From NCBI GenBank assembly GCA_026874595.1, contig CM049311.1, forward strand, positions 59,897,953 to 59,961,952: a DNA stretch of 64,000 nucleotides. Reading direction: 5' to 3'. The stretch is from Sipunculus nudus. Taxonomy: Eukaryota; Annelida; Sipuncula; Golfingiida; Sipunculidae. Below, in pieces: positions 13,861 to 25,800 of the stretch. Position numbers and translations under genes: made by a program. Position 1 is the stretch's first letter. Each line of letters starts with the position of its first letter. The notes under the pieces were generated by a model. That model did not search any database. It worked only from the letters and a program-made list of their open reading frames with translations, and was not told the DNA's origin.

Positions 13861-16800
13861 CCAGGTTTTAGCGCGCCGGTCAGGGGTAACGGGGACGGCC
13901 TGTACTGCCAGCCGGAACAAACTAAACATTTGTAACCCACAGACCGGCACAAAAGATCATAAAGATCGTAAAAAAATCCAGCTACTGGCAATGGAACTTC
14001 AGTAATTTATTACCCCAAACAGTTAAATTTGTACCTTATTAGTATGTTAAATTTATATGATCATGGCTATGGTGCAAACAAAATTGACAGGAGTCACGGA
14101 TCACCTTAATACTACACATCAAATAAATCATTGGTAAACAAACAAGCAACGATTTTCGAAGGGTTTCACAGTTGAGACATGAAAGGAAAACATCATTAGC
14201 CAGGGGTCTCTAACGGCTTGCCTTGGTGCAAGGCTGAGAATTACACACCAGGTGACCCGGGCTATCTCATTTCAGTTATGAACCCATAACAATCTCACGG
14301 CGTACATCGGTGCGTAGCATCATTAGCAGTAAGAAAATGGGCTATTGTTTTGTAATAATTCATCGCAACATTTAATTCATTTATGAACATATTTGTATGG
14401 ATTTTAGAATACGCCCTAAAAAAAGCAATGGTTAATATCTCACAGCGTTAATGAAATTTATTCCGGGTGCCACCTGGTGGCAAGTGAACTTATTACAGCC
14501 GTGAATATGTAATCTCACCAGATTTATTTATATATTTCAATAAATTAAATGTTTATTTTACCCGATTGGTAATTCCAGTGGAAAGAAATAAATGAAAAAT
14601 GTATGTTTTTTATATTTCTAAACTTGGACGGGCGAATAACATAAAAGGGGAAAAATGTGACAGGTTTGAACCAGGGTACCAAGTTTAATATTCTAACCGT
14701 TCATATGCCTCTAACCAAACGGCCACGGAAGCCAACGTAATATGCGTAAGTTTTTATTTGGGAGATTCTAATAAGATTCATACAGCGGGGTAGAAAAATT
14801 ATTTTACGGACATTACCGGGATTTATCAAATAAAACTCTGGAAGACAGTGGTATATCCTTTGTAGCTGCGGTTCAAAGCACTCTGACGATCTCCATTTAA
14901 CCTTTGATGTCTTGCAGCACCAGGTCATGCCTGAGATCAGTGGTCCGTGCGAGGTTTGTCCCAAGTGGATTACTAGTATATGATCATCAGCTAATGTGAT
15001 TTTTGTCCCACTTACAAATCCTTCTTATTCTGTTATTAAGTAAACAAAATATTATTGATTAAATTACATTTTTACCTCGGGTTCTATAATTCAAATCACA
15101 TTCATGCTGTAACAAGTCTGAAGCAAAGATTGCCCATCGGTATCAGTTAAGTGACAGTTTTTCCTATTAAAAAACATGAAGTCGCAAATCTGATAAAATT
15201 GTTCCGATAAATTATCATGTTACTGCCACGCACTAGGACATAAAGATGTCTTGTTACCTGGTGAACAGCGTCGACATTTGATTCATCTCCGCATGCAAAG
15301 TTGTTTAAATCATAGCAACAATTATGGTTCATACAGACCGCCGGTGGTCACCGGCAATAGCTAATATTGGCACAGTATGTTAGTGTACGAATTCATATAT
15401 GTATTATAGAAAAATATGTTTAAGGAAATTTATAGTGTGCGAACAAATGAAGGATACGAACTTATGTAGACATTACGGTATTTCATTATTACCAGTATAT
15501 TTATGATTTTAAATGCACAAAAAATCTTATCAGTTTGACAAATCCTTGAAATTACTGTTCATAATTGGCTGGTTATTAGCTCAGCTGACTATAAGTCATC
15601 TGAGCTATAGTCGTGGTCCATTGTCCGTCGTCCGTCCGTCTGTCCGTCCGTCCGTCCGTCCGTAGATGTGGCACGTTTTGAAACCGTAAGACCTAGGAAT
15701 CCAAAATTCAGCATAATGTTAGATGTCCCTAAGATCTCCTACCAAGCCGAAAACTGGGTCTTTGCGACTTCGTTCCTTTGAGAAATTAAGGAAAAACCTC
15801 AATTTTTTATTAAAATCCTATTTTCACACTTCAGGACTGCCTAATATCAAAACCACTCATCTGTTTTTCCTCATATTTACCATAAATATTCTTCTATATA
15901 GTTCCTATGTACATGCCAGATATTAAGTCTGTTAAGTATAAATTCTTTAAGTTATGGGCCCAAACATAATGGACTTTGTAAAAAATCAGGAAAAATATTT
16001 ACTCACTTAACATGAAAAATTTTGAAACTAGAGTCTATTTTCCCAAGTATATAACTATGTTTAATTAAGATTCAATTGTTTACCCAAAATTAGATCTGAA
16101 TTTTGTAAATTTTTTAAGTAATTAGCATAAAAATAAAATCAGTACCTTAAATTTTGCCCAACTTTGACCATGGCACGTTTTTTTCCTGTAAGTACCATTG
16201 ATTTAATTTTCACAGCATGTAAACATAAATATTTAATTTGTTTAAATCTGAAATTTGGAAGTAAAAGCTTGAAAATTAAGCTAGTTATTGATTTTTTTTC
16301 TTGAGGCTCTATTGTACTCATTTGCTTTGATTACAGATTACAGATGCAGGGTCCCACTCCAGGTCACTGGAAGTCAGCTATGCCAGGGTTTCTGATTTGT
16401 TACAGTCACTGGGGGAGATCCCCTGCTGTGACAGGTGTACAGTTATTCTCATATCACCACCCAAATCAGCCCCCCCCCCCGCCCCCCCCCCCCCACAAAC
16501 CCAACCCAGCAAGTGTTATGCAGTATTGTTATTGTTTTCACTGTATCTCCTTAATTGTAATGCTGTTTCCACTCTGATATGCAAAAACTTTCAATGAAAA
16601 AGTAATTCAAGGTGTAATCCAGAAGATGCAATGTTGTGTAATGTAGCATTTTTAAAGAAATCATTTTTCTTTTAAATGATTTTACCAATCATAATGGGAC
16701 CCATCAGTATGCTTAAATTATGATAAAATATGAAGCACATTATGGATAAATAAAGACACAATTAAAAATTGTGAAATCTAAATCAAGTATTTTTTTTAGA

Positions 16801-19800
16801 TATTTATTGTTTTTCAGATTTAAAAGATATATTTTTGTGGTAAAAAATAAATAAACATTTGTATGCATATGATGTGGTGTTATCTGACAAGATTGAGATT
16901 TATGATGATGCAATTGAGAATTATGAATCAACTTTTATATTCAGATATATATGTTATATTGAAAATGTATAGAAATATAAACTTAAATTAAAAAAAAAAT
17001 TGATGTGATAAAAAAATGAGGATTTATTACAAACATTTGTTCATTATTTTCCTGCATCAGCAGAATTTGAGATCAGGCTTTGTTTGCCATGTTTTATGTT
17101 GTTAATTAGTTATATTTCAGCTGTATACATTTCATAAAAAAAACCATATATTTAATAATATATATATATACAAAAAAAAAGATTTGATTGAACAAATGTG
17201 TAAACTACTGAAATGTCAACAGTTAATCGAAAAGCCAACTAATGATCATGGTAATTGTACAGAGCATTTGTTCACAAACTGCTCACATACTTCAGTTTCA
17301 ACATTAGGAAACACATGGTCAGGTCACAAAATATTATTTGCAACAATTTCTTGCTCATCAATACAAACCAATCATATAAACCAACCATGGCCTTTATTAC
17401 CTCTTCCTCTTACACTTTATCTCAATTTGATATTATTTTAGATTTTTACCTTCAAGGTTAATGTCAGCTGAGCACAGTGACCCATAGGTCCCTTGTTCTA
17501 AAGATCTGATATTATTTATAATATGAATCTTTGGTTAATGAATAGTATAAAATGTAAGTCATTATTCATAATATCAGACTTTTATGGATATTTTATGAAT
17601 TTTTATGGATAAAATTTTCATGGTAAACTTTTACCTCAGACGGTCCATTTTCAGTAAATATTTAACACACAAAGCAACTTTTTCTCAAGAATGACTCCTA
17701 GAGATGCTTGTAATTTTGTCCTCTGGTGTGATTCTGTGCTCAATCTGGCTTCACACAATGAATTTGTTTCGTGTACACTATTTTGTGACATTCTGAAGGG
17801 AAAATTGTATTTTCACTGGGATAGCTAGCCAATTACTACCTACAGAGACGATAACAGGCTCTCTATCATAAAATCAAATAAGCTTTGAGAACTTTTGTTG
17901 TTAACTATGTGCTGGGAGAAATTTAACAATTTATATGAAATTCAGACCTACTTGCCATTTACAAAAAAAAAAAATCAGTCTGTAACCTCTTTTTACATAT
18001 GCTAAATTATTTAACCTTTAAAGACAGCTGAGTGCTGTGAGTCATTGGTTCTTGTTTTATGAAAGTTATTTGACTGATAGTTCATTATGGCTTGTCACTT
18101 TATGGTGTGTTACATAAGTTGTTTATGAACACTGTAGGTGGGTTAAGTTTGACAGCCTTGGTCACAGCCTGTATACAGGGATAGCTCACCACAAAGCAAG
18201 TCAAGAGGATGCAGTTATTGATGGTCAGCAGGTCAGGTTAGTATCTTTGCAACTACCAACCTGAATTTTTAGCGAACCTGTGAGCTTATGCAATGGTGTG
18301 GCGTCGTCTGTCGTCTGTTCGTTAACCCATACAATCTTGAAAACGGCAAGAATTAGCATCATCAAATTTTATGCATAAAATTAGACATCTAAAAAACTCT
18401 TAGATTTTTTTTAGACTCTTAGACATTTTCTTAGATTTTATAGGGAAAAAGCTAAAAAAGCTTAATAAATGTTCTTCTCCAAATCTGTCCAACCAAATTG
18501 TCAACTATTTTACAGAAATGATTCCTGGAACAATCTCTCTCAAATTTGTTCGAATGGGTTAAGTTTGGTGATTTTTGGCCGAGTTACAGGAAGTTGAAAT
18601 TAGTCATCTGTCCAAAAAAGCATACTAAAATTACAATCTCAGAAATGGCTTGAGCAATCATCAGCAATTTTTATGCCAATGTTGGTCATGCGAGTCATAC
18701 CTGAAATTGAGGTATTGGTGGCGCCACCTGCATCGGCCTTTTTGTACGGGGGTCATCAGTGCCCATATCATACTGACAGCTACAAATAACTTCTTCAATG
18801 AACAATATGGCCAAATTGTGTAATATCACACAGAAACGATCCTAGGGTAGTGCTTTCTGAAGTTTGTTCAAATGGTCTCAGTTCAGTGACTTTTGGCTAA
18901 GTAATGGGAAGCTGAATTTAGTCATATGCCATAACAGCCCATTTTAGCTAAGTGGCTACAAAAATCTTCTTCTCAAAAACCACTGGGCCAAATTCTTAAA
19001 ACTCACACATTAATTATCCTTAGATGTTGATAATTCAAGTTTGTTCAAATGGTCTCAGTTCAGTGACTTTTGGCCGAGTTATGGGAAGCTGAATTTAGTC
19101 ATATGCCATAACAGCCCATTTTAGCTAAGTGGCTACAAAAATCTTCTTCTCAAAAACCACTGGGCCAAATTCTTAAATCTCACACATTCATTATCCTTAA
19201 ACGTTGATAATTCAAATTTGTTCAGATGGTCTCAGTTCAGTGACTTTTGGCTGAGTTATGGGAAGCTGAATTTAGTCATATGCCATAACAGCCCATTTTA
19301 GCTAAGTGGCTACAAAAATCTTCTTCTCAAAAACCACTTGGCCAAATTCTTAAATCTCACACATTAATTATCCTTAGATGTTGGTAATTCAAGTTTGTTC
19401 AAATGGTTTTGGTTCAGTGATTTTTGGCTGATTTATGGGAAGCTGAACTTTGCTATTTTGCTGTATTTTCCCATATGAGTTATAAACCTACAAGACGTTT
19501 TTCGACTGATGATACTAAGGCCAGTTTGTTTAATATTTTGCAAGAATATTTCCCTGAATAATTCTTATAATAATTGTCTTTTATGGTTCCAAAGAATGAA
19601 CTTTGGCTGATTTATAAAGATTGAATTGAGTCATTTACCATACATGTGAGCTGTGTGAAGCAAATACATCTAGCCTAGCACCAGTTTATCAACATCCATT
19701 ACATCATGCCTCTAGACATTTAGATTTCTGTTTATCTATGGAAAATATTGACAAGAATGTTTTTTAAAAGCTTTTAAAAAATGTAGATTTATGATTTTAG

Positions 19801-22800
19801 ATATCATCTGTACACTAACTCATAATTTCTCAGGAATAGCAGGAGCTACCATCCCCAAATTTTATGCAATTATCTGTCACATATCAAATGTTGATGGATT
19901 CAGCTTATTTTTGCTATTTGCATTTACTTAGATTTTACAGGGAAAAAGCTGAAAAAAAACTTTAAAAGTCTTCATTTGTAAACAGTCCAGCCAAATTGTT
20001 CAATATTTTACAGAAATGATCCCAGAGGCGAGCCCTCTCAAGTTTGTTCAAATGGTTTGTGTTTGATAAATTTGAGCAGAGTTACATAACAGGCCAAGAT
20101 TGTATGTTTCTTGAATAGGTTGAGAAACTGCCAAATGTTTCAGATTTGGTAACAGATCAAGAGTTTATTCAGTGCAGCCGAATATAGGTCAACAGTTCAA
20201 TCAGTGCAGCCAAGCACAAGGCATGTGATCACCTCATGGGTGTCATGTGAGCACCTCATGGGCAGCATGTGATCCTTCATGGGTAGCATGTGATCACATC
20301 ATGAGTATCATGTGATCACCACATGGGTGTCATGCCCCTCAGGGCTGCAAATACAGCCAATCTATGAGCTTATACAATTGTGTGGCTACTATTTCAGATT
20401 TGGCAACAGGCAAAAGGTCAGTCTGGATTTATTTATAGCTTTGGCAGACTGCCAACTGTGTCAGATTATGCAACAGGTCAAGAATTCACTCAGTGCAGCC
20501 AGGTATAGGTCAAAAGTTCACTCAGTCTAGCCAGGTGCAGGTCAAGAGTTCACTCAGTGCATTAGCCTGAGCCAGTAATTTGTCACAGTACCCTCGGGGC
20601 AACAGCCTTTCTCACCTAAGCCTGGTCAGACCCGTATATCAGACTCGAGGTAAGTTTGATGTATTGGCCTGATATTGTGACCTGTCTATGTGTCTTTAAT
20701 GTCTTTCTCGTTCACAAGACAGGTGTCGTACTACAATGACTTTTGCAAAGTGTATGTGCCTGCTTAATTCTACGGAGGAATTTGATATATCAGCCTGAAA
20801 TTGGGCATATTTATACGTGTCAGATAGCTTTGTCGTATACAAGACAGGTGGTGCCACCTACAATAATTTTTGTGTTGTGTGCACCCATGCCAGAATTTCA
20901 GCAGTAATGTTTGTGTATTGTTTCTTGTTCAGATGTTTAGTACTTGCATTGTTCATATATATGAAAAGTAGTGGTTCAGCATTGAAGCTTTATACCTGGT
21001 GTATATCCATATGCACAGGTTCGCATTAGGCCTGTAGGCCTTGTATAAATATATCTTATATATATGATAAGATATATTTATCAGGGTTGGGGTCATATAC
21101 AGTGTGCCAAATACAAATACAATTATAAATACAATAGCCAGTCCTCTCGAAATACAAATACAAATACAAATGACTAAAGATAAATACAAAAACAAAGACA
21201 GAACACCAAATACAATTACAAATACGCAAACGTAGGTTATACAAAATATTTATTAATTTCCAGCACCATAAATAATCATAATGTCTAAGGGAAAAGTGAA
21301 ACGCTTAACTTGATGCTGTCTTTTGGGTTGTTCTAAATTTAGGTAGTAGTTAAATTTTTTAAAATTATGGCAGATATGAATATGTTTTTATACATATGTA
21401 TTTGTACAGTATTTGATCAAATACGTCAAATATTGAGATCAAATACAAATACAAATATTATCATTTTGCACAACACAAATACAAATATAAATATTAATAC
21501 ATACTCTGACTGTACTTAAATACAATTACAAATACATATTTGACCCCAACCCTGATATTTATACATTAAGTTATATCTATATGTATGAATGAATATATGT
21601 ATGCATAGTTCATGCATTTAACATAATTGTTATTATTATATATAGCACAGCCTTTAGAGACAAGAGCCATTAGCATATTCAAGATTGACCTCCTATCTGT
21701 GTCACACATACCCAAGCTACAGTAACTATTTGTGTCAAAATTTATTCTGTTGTTTCATAAAAAAAAATATGCTCAAGTCTGTTATTTAGATCAACTTATC
21801 ATATGTCAATTGATTATCTTCTGTGGTAGGAGTTTAAGGCCCCCAAGAGGCAGACTTTGTTTGCCATCACTATTTTGCAAAAAAAAAAAAGCTATCGAGC
21901 ACAAAAATTAATCTTAAGATGATTAATTAAATTTAATTATGATTCAGTTAAATATACTTGTCCTTTAACAGAGGTACAGAAAATTGTTCATATATTTACT
22001 TTGGATTGTTGATGATAAACTGACAGCTCAGTATTCCCTGTTTCTATACATTCAGTTCTGAGACATGTTTGCCAATCAGATGCTGTTGTCAAAATAAGGC
22101 AGATAATTTCAAAATGAGGCAGATATGATTAATAGCATCATAATAATTAGAACTCTTTTTATTTCTTTTAGTTTTATCAATGATGGAGTGAATTCACCAT
22201 CAAGAAGAAATCCGGAAAACATGCAGCGGTTCCGGCAGACTTACTACAACCTGTTGAACCAAATAAATAGCAACCAGCGCTCCAGGATAAATGAGAGTTA
22301 TCCCTGGGGCAGTGGAATTGCCTCAGCAATCAGTGCCAGGCCACCAGAAGTCAGAACATTTGGAGGTAATTAAATAGTTAATAGTATATATATATATGTG
22401 TGTGTGTGTGTGTTTATTTGAATGAAAAGCACTTGTCCATTGAGTAAATAGCAATACTCTGGTTGTCAGAGGGGTGTTCAAGATTTGTGGGTTTGTGGGT
22501 GTTCTCAATCTTTGACAGTTGATATCTTGTCATAATAAATTTGCCAATGGAAAGTTGACCAGTTGTCAGTACATCATATATATATATATATATATATACA
22601 AATGCAAGGTGTTTTTTCATAAGTGTACCATGCAGTATTGCATGATTTCAACAGAAACCTCTCTGGATTCTTTGGTGTTTCATTGAAGCTGGGACAAGAC
22701 TGTTGTTTTTGTTTCTACAAGAGAGAGACACAGAGAGATAGTCTTTAAATTGTATGTATGTATGATAAGGCTTCTCATTATAACATGAGGAAATATGTGT

Positions 22801-25800
22801 CAAAGACATTCATATTCATAGTGAAAACATGACCAGCATTTGATATGTACAACTAAAATACAACATTTGTATGAAACAATTTTTTGGCATTATCTAGTGA
22901 AATTGTACATATAGATACACAAAAGATCAGGTCTTAAAAACTTCACCGTTCCAGTATGTAAGGCATATTAATGTTTTTCAGGAGCAAATGTTCTTGCACC
23001 ACCACCACATGCTGAGATTGATCTTATAGAACCAAGATCACCTGTTCAACAGGAAACCCTGGACACAGCTCGGGAAAACTTGGATGCTGCAAGGGACTAT
23101 GCTGCACGTGTGACCCGCATCACTCGGGAAGCTTTAACTAATGCCCGCCGTTATGCAGCCCAAGTAACAGCAGAGAGCCAGCAGGCATCAATGGAGAGTG
23201 ATGAGAGACTTGTTGTACGAATACGGAATGAGTATGCCCTGAACAGGGAAAGCACAGACTCTGATACCACCCCAAGACCAGAGCGCCTTGGATCAGGGGT
23301 GCCAAGCACCTCAGGTTTGCAGAACATGGGGGTCCACCTGCCACCTTATGGTAGGAACCCCAGCAGTAACTTAAGTTCATCTCCTGTTCTGTCACCACCT
23401 CCTAGTGTGCCATCAGCATTTCAGCCACTGAATCACACCAGGGATTTCCTGAACAGAGTGTCCAGGCCTACCCGAGGAAGTTCTGGTTTGTCTATGACAA
23501 GCTGGGGAGCACCTGGCAGGGAAGCAAGAGGTTCAGCTACTGCAGCATCCAGCAGTGCTGCAAATGTTAGTGATGAGTTACCAACAGTTTCAGCTGGACC
23601 AAGTGGATCTGTAAACAGCCTTTCAAGCTCAGACACTGCAACTACCAGCACTCCCAGCAGTTCTTCAAACCCAGGAAGGAGTGGTCTATCCCTTTTTTCT
23701 GGACCTCAGTCTATCTTGCGCTGTCAGCTCACTTCTAGTCAGTCTGCCTCTGGGTCAGCTGGTCATGATGAGCAGCCCAGCAGGCCTGACACAGGGTCGG
23801 CTGATGGTCCTGGAGCAGCCTGTACCTCCAGGTGCAGCTTCTGTCGACATAATCAGGCAGGATCAACTTACAGCAGTGCACCGCTGAGTGGATCCAGAGA
23901 GAACTTGAGTGGAACCAGAGAGCACTTGAGAGGAAACAGGGAGCACTTAGGTGGAAACAGGGAGCACCTATGCTTTGGCAGGAGGAGGATTTTGCTGCGT
24001 CGTAACAGGCCGTCTTTAAGAGAGTTTCTGCAGCAGCAGCAAGCACGTAACCGTGACAGACCAGGTGATGTGCCTGAGCCCCAGCAGCCGCCTGGACAAC
24101 CGAGGCCGGGTATTGTCAACCTGCAGAACTTTTTAGAGAATGAGGTCCAGCCTGTGATGGAGCGTGTACAGTCCCAGCACATGGAGATCAGTAATGCGTT
24201 CCAAACATTGGCTTCACTGAGGTCAGAAATCAGTGCCCAAGAACTTAATCAGGCCAGACAGAACCCTGCAGAAAGCTTGACAGGAGAACTGAATAATAAT
24301 GACATAGAACCTGTCAGGGCTCAAGCACCTGAGGCACAGCCCTCTTCAAGCAATGCTGGGTCTGCTTCTATAGGATATATGGGTGATAATGAAATGCGTA
24401 CGTCTAATAGTGAACCTGAAAGGACTTTGCCAACAACAGAGGCCCTCACGATCAATGTTGGTGATGGGTCTGGCACTTCTAACAGTCAGCCTTCGGGAAT
24501 CTCTGATGAAATGGATGATCGTCTGGAACATCTTGATTCACTAGACCGTAGCATGAGTGAAATCCAGCAGCGCCTGCGTGCCCGGATGCGCTTGCTCCGT
24601 GAGCAAAGGGAACGCCGCTTGGGTCACATGAACAGGTTCAGAGCGGCTTCAGAGCAGCTGTATGGCATCAGACTGAGGCTGGAAGAACGCAGGCGTCGGC
24701 TGAGAGCACATATTGCTGATATACGGCAGCGTTATCTCCCTAGTAATTCACAGAGGATGCTGTTTGAGGAAGAAGATGAACCTGATGAGCCAGCTAACCC
24801 CACATTCATTGCTGGTGAGTTCATTGATTTTAATAAACATTTCGCCATATGGTTCCAGTTTCATCATAAAAATGCAGACTGTCTGTCTCAAACACTCAGA
24901 TCATTTTAACAGTGTTTCAAGAAAAGTTGGGGCTTGTCTAATATACACAAATATACCTTTCATTTTCCCACATCCATGTCCCTGTTGTAAATTTACTATG
25001 TGAACTGATGTTGTGGAATATTTGAGGTATGTCTTATTTTTGCATGAATAAACTGTAAGGGATCTAAAGGCCTTTAGTCTCCATGTTCTGGGACTTTGGT
25101 ATGGTCTTTGTTTCACAAGTGGTGAAAGAAAGTGGTGTGCAAAACAGTTATGGATCACCTCCAGGTCACTCACCTACAAGATTTTTGCACAAACTAACCA
25201 ATTTCTACCCCTGGGCTTGTTTGGAAAAATAAGCTCTAGATGGTGCCAGCCATTATGATCTGCTGTCTGTGATATTAAGTAATGTTCCCCATATCCAAAT
25301 TGTTTTTCTTGAACTTTCATATTATGCCTTATAGTGCATTAGAACAAGAATAATTAATTTCTAAAGCCCTGAAATATTATCAGAATGATGTCTTTACATC
25401 AAGGTAATTCTGCAGATTGTAGAATTCGATGATTTTATGTTTTTTCCATACATATCTTGCTTGTTCCCAGTAAGCTCAGAAAAAACTACCACTTAAGTCT
25501 GAGGGAGGGAAAGGTGCTCTAGTTGAAGGAGACAGTACTCATAACCTAGACACTCCTTTAACACAAAAAATTCTGTTGTCAGTAACCAAATTTTATACAC
25601 GTATTGGTCATTTCCTGAAATGCTGAGTCAATGATTTAATGGTACATTTATTTGGACCATATTTCTTTGAATTGGAGTTGTATCGCCATCTTTTAATGTT
25701 CTGTTTCCTTGTTACTGGCTTACATATGTGGTATCTCAATGTAAACAAAAGACCCTTTGTTTTTTCGTTACCAGCTTTTAAGCCACCAGGGTTACTAAAA

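Larger units (their letters stand above)
11272..15478. mobile_element. TIR transposon with TA target duplication, in intron 4
   Basis: Ends CCGTAATGTCTAC at 11272 and GTAGACATTACGG ending at 15478 are exact inverted repeats (13 bp), with weaker matching beyond (GAATTCGTA versus AAGTTCGTA), flanked by TA on both sides. This is the Tc1/mariner-type pattern. A family G element (11522-13800) is inserted within, leaving ~1.9 kb of original interior. I see no transposase frame; the small minus-strand frames at 14701-14964 and 15147-15332 resemble nothing I know. Probably non-autonomous. Confidence 0.65.

Noticed and set aside
20953-21244. Minus-strand frames rich in ICICI/FVFVF
   Set aside because: They are translations of the AAATAC-rich interior of the hAT MITE.
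22561-22981. Extra coding exon in AMBRA1 intron 6
   Set aside because: Exons 6 and 7 already join in phase; nothing in between has matching splice sites and an open frame.
23138-24182. Minus-strand frames inside AMBRA1 exon 7 (23138-23398, 23433-23651, 23735-24046, 23868-24182)
   Set aside because: Shadow frames of the long coding exon; no independent support.
24713-25003. Plus-strand frame at the exon 7 end
   Set aside because: Out of frame with AMBRA1 and crosses the canonical exon 7 donor.
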